The notes under the pieces: model-generated
The model's database searches: none
What the model was told of the DNA's origin: nothing
The model's input: only the letters and a program-made list of their open reading frames with translations
Origin: Aliterella sp. RAGGC_92
GTDB taxonomy: Bacteria; Cyanobacteriota; Cyanobacteriia; Cyanobacteriales; Chroococcidiopsidaceae
Assembly (NCBI GenBank): GCA_030826005.1
Contig: JAPJOW010000003.1
Span: forward strand, 34,414 to 41,152
DNA: 6,739 bases
Direction of reading: 5' to 3'
Part shown: positions 5,506-6,739 of the stretch, one piece after another
How the letters are laid out: each line of letters starts with the position of its first letter
Position numbering within the stretch: position 1 is the first letter of the stretch
Position numbers and translations under genes: made by a program

Positions 5506-6552
5506 ATGACTTCTAGTAAGGTTTCTTTGACGACGGCGGGAGAAAGGTTAATTAGGTTTTTGACCAGCGAAACTTTTGCTTATGTCGTTAAACGAGTATT
5601 GCAGGCGTTACTAACATTATTACTAGCATCAGCGCTATCGTTTTTTATCATTCAGTTAGCACCAGGGGATTATTTGAGTACGCTGAAAACAAACCCTAAA
5701 ATTTCCCCAGAACGAATTGAAGAACTGCGCGTTCAATTTGGTTTGGGTTTACCTTGGATAGAGCAGTACAAGCGCTGGTTGTGGCAAGTAGTTACTAAAG
5801 GTAACTTTGGACAGAGTTTTGTTTATCAACGCTCGGTTGCTTCTTTATTGTGGGAACGCATACCACCTACACTATTACTTGCTATTGCTTCATTAGTTGT
5901 AACTTGGGCGATCGCAATTCCTTTGGGTATTGTCGCTGCGGTCAAACAAAATCGCCCTATAGACCGCATTCTTCAAGTTATTAGCTACACTGGGCAAGGT
6001 TTCCCTAGTTTTATCACGGCTTTATTACTCTTAATTTTGGCGCAAAATATTTCGCCATTATTTCCTGTCGGAGATATGACAAGCATCAATCATGATGATT
6101 TATCTCCCATTGGTAAGTTTTTAGATATTGGTTGGCATATGATTTTGCCAACGATTGCTTTAAGTATCACAAGCTTTGCCGGGTTGCAACGAATTACTCG
6201 CGGTGAATTATTAGATGTATTGCGCCAAGATTATATTCAAACAGCAAGAGCTAAAGGACTACCAGAAAATCGCGTGATTTACGTTCACGCGCTGCGAAAT
6301 GCAGTTAACCCCTTAATTACGCTATTGGGTTTTGAATTAGCTGGTTTGTTAAGCGGAGCATTTATTGCGGAATTCTTCTTTAATTGGCCAGGTTTAGGCA
6401 GATTAATTTTACAAGCTGTAACGGCTCAAGACCTTTATGTCGTTATGGCAAGTTTGGTTATGGGGGCTGTTATGCTAATTGTCGGCAACTTGCTAGCTGA
6501 TTTGCTACTTAAAGTTGTCGATCCAAGGATTCGCTTAGAAAACATTAATTAA
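5506..6552 (+). CDS. ABC transporter permease, DppB/OppB (peptide/nickel) type
   Basis: This is an inner-membrane permease of a binding-protein-dependent importer of the dipeptide/oligopeptide/nickel class. The 348 residues show an N-terminal membrane helix (about 28-51) followed by APGDY and the ISPERIEELRVQFGL segment typical of DppB/OppB. A periplasmic region with QYKRWLWQVVTKGNFGQSF follows. Further helices lie at about 121-147, 158-181, 208-228, 270-293 and 310-337, making six. The cytoplasmic EAA loop is QDYIQTARAKGLPENRVIYV (241-260), with the A-x-x-x-G core that docks the ATPase. The C-terminus, VVDPRIRLEN, is also usual for the family. The substrate cannot be told from the permease. 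No ATPase, second permease or solute-binding protein lies in the window. It starts 20 bases after apt with no Shine-Dalgarno. Lengths of known members are similar, so it appears complete. Confidence 0.93.
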   Translation: MTSSKVSLTTAGERLIRFLTSETFAYVVKRVLQALLTLLLASALSFFIIQLAPGDYLSTLKTNPKISPERIEELRVQFGLGLPWIEQYKRWLWQVVTKGNFGQSFVYQRSVASLLWERIPPTLLLAIASLVVTWAIAIPLGIVAAVKQNRPIDRILQVISYTGQGFPSFITALLLLILAQNISPLFPVGDMTSINHDDLSPIGKFLDIGWHMILPTIALSITSFAGLQRITRGELLDVLRQDYIQTARAKGLPENRVIYVHALRNAVNPLITLLGFELAGLLSGAFIAEFFFNWPGLGRLILQAVTAQDLYVVMASLVMGAVMLIVGNLLADLLLKVVDPRIRLENIN

Positions 6553-6591
6553 TAATTTCTCGCTCTAAAGCAACCTAATTTTTGGTATGAT

Positions 6592-6739
6592 ATGCTGTCG
6601 CAAGTTTACTATTTGCTCCGCTCTAAAGTTGATGGCAGTTATCTTGTTGCCCGCTTAGACAAAAAAGAAAGTCCTTCTAAAAATGCTAACTATTTATTAA
6701 TATTTAACGAAAGCTTTGATGCTTTAAGTTATCTAAATA
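6592..6739 (+). CDS. Partial small conserved cyanobacterial protein
   Basis: An open frame starts at ATG 6592, 39 bases after the permease stop, and runs off the right edge after 49 codons. The product begins MLSQVYYLLRSKVDGSYLVA and continues with a basic/polar stretch (RLDKKESPSKNAN), then YLLIFNESFDALSYLN. The VYYLLRSK...DGSYLVAR and F-x-ALSYLN segments look like a small protein family I recall from many cyanobacteria, function unknown. In-frame upstream there is no other start before the TAA at 6553-6555. No Shine-Dalgarno is seen. The codon pattern is ordinary protein-coding, and the 39-base gap allows cotranscription with apt and the permease. The C-terminal part is outside the window. 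Confidence 0.75.
   Translation, partial: MLSQVYYLLRSKVDGSYLVARLDKKESPSKNANYLLIFNESFDALSYLN

Noticed and set aside
6586..6591. TATGAT as a promoter -10 box for the last gene
   Set aside because: It directly abuts the ATG, so transcription would begin inside the coding sequence.
6587..6660. ATG at 6587 as the start of the last gene
   Set aside because: It is in a different frame that stops after 23 codons. The frame from 6592 stays open to the edge and gives a recognisable sequence.

Overview
The window is chromosomal DNA from a cyanobacterium. It has eight copies of the octamer GCGATCGC (HIP1, a cyanobacterial hallmark) in 6.7 kb. Two adjacent genes resemble the cyanobacterial DUF3038 and DUF4335 families, and a penicillin-binding protein carries an N-terminal FHA domain. 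The moderate GC content and AT-rich spacers would fit a filamentous or Chroococcidiopsis-like lineage, but the genus cannot be fixed from this sequence. There is no tRNA, rRNA, transposase, integrase or CRISPR array, so this looks like ordinary core genome.

Layout. At the left edge, on the minus strand, is the N-terminal part of a small secreted protein with a signal peptide, a conserved Cys-containing motif and a Pro/Thr/Ser-rich tail (1-286). A 228-bp AT-rich spacer separates it from a divergent plus-strand gene for a class A penicillin-binding protein: cytoplasmic FHA domain, one membrane anchor, GT51 transglycosylase and transpeptidase (515-2779). That gene converges on a minus-strand pair encoding a DUF3038-like protein (3993-4604) and a single-pass DUF4335-like membrane protein (3046-3996). 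The pair is joined by an ATGA stop/start overlap. The convergent junction (2780-3045) is filled by two arrays of one octanucleotide family, G(A/G/T)GACAAG, in opposite orientation.

A second divergent spacer (4605-4966), with several small palindromes, separates the DUF pair from a plus-strand run. This consists of apt (adenine salvage, 4967-5485), then 20 bp later a DppB/OppB-type ABC transporter permease (5506-6552), then the first 49 codons of a small conserved cyanobacterial protein cut by the right edge (6592-6739).

How the parts relate. The PBP builds peptidoglycan in the periplasm, and its FHA domain could let a phosphothreonine partner in the cytoplasm control it. The secreted protein next door shares the divergent control region, but no functional link is shown. 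The coupled DUF3038/DUF4335 genes are probably partners and are the least understood part of the window. Apt makes AMP from adenine and PRPP. The permease beside it has no visible ATPase, second permease or binding protein, so its partners must lie elsewhere.
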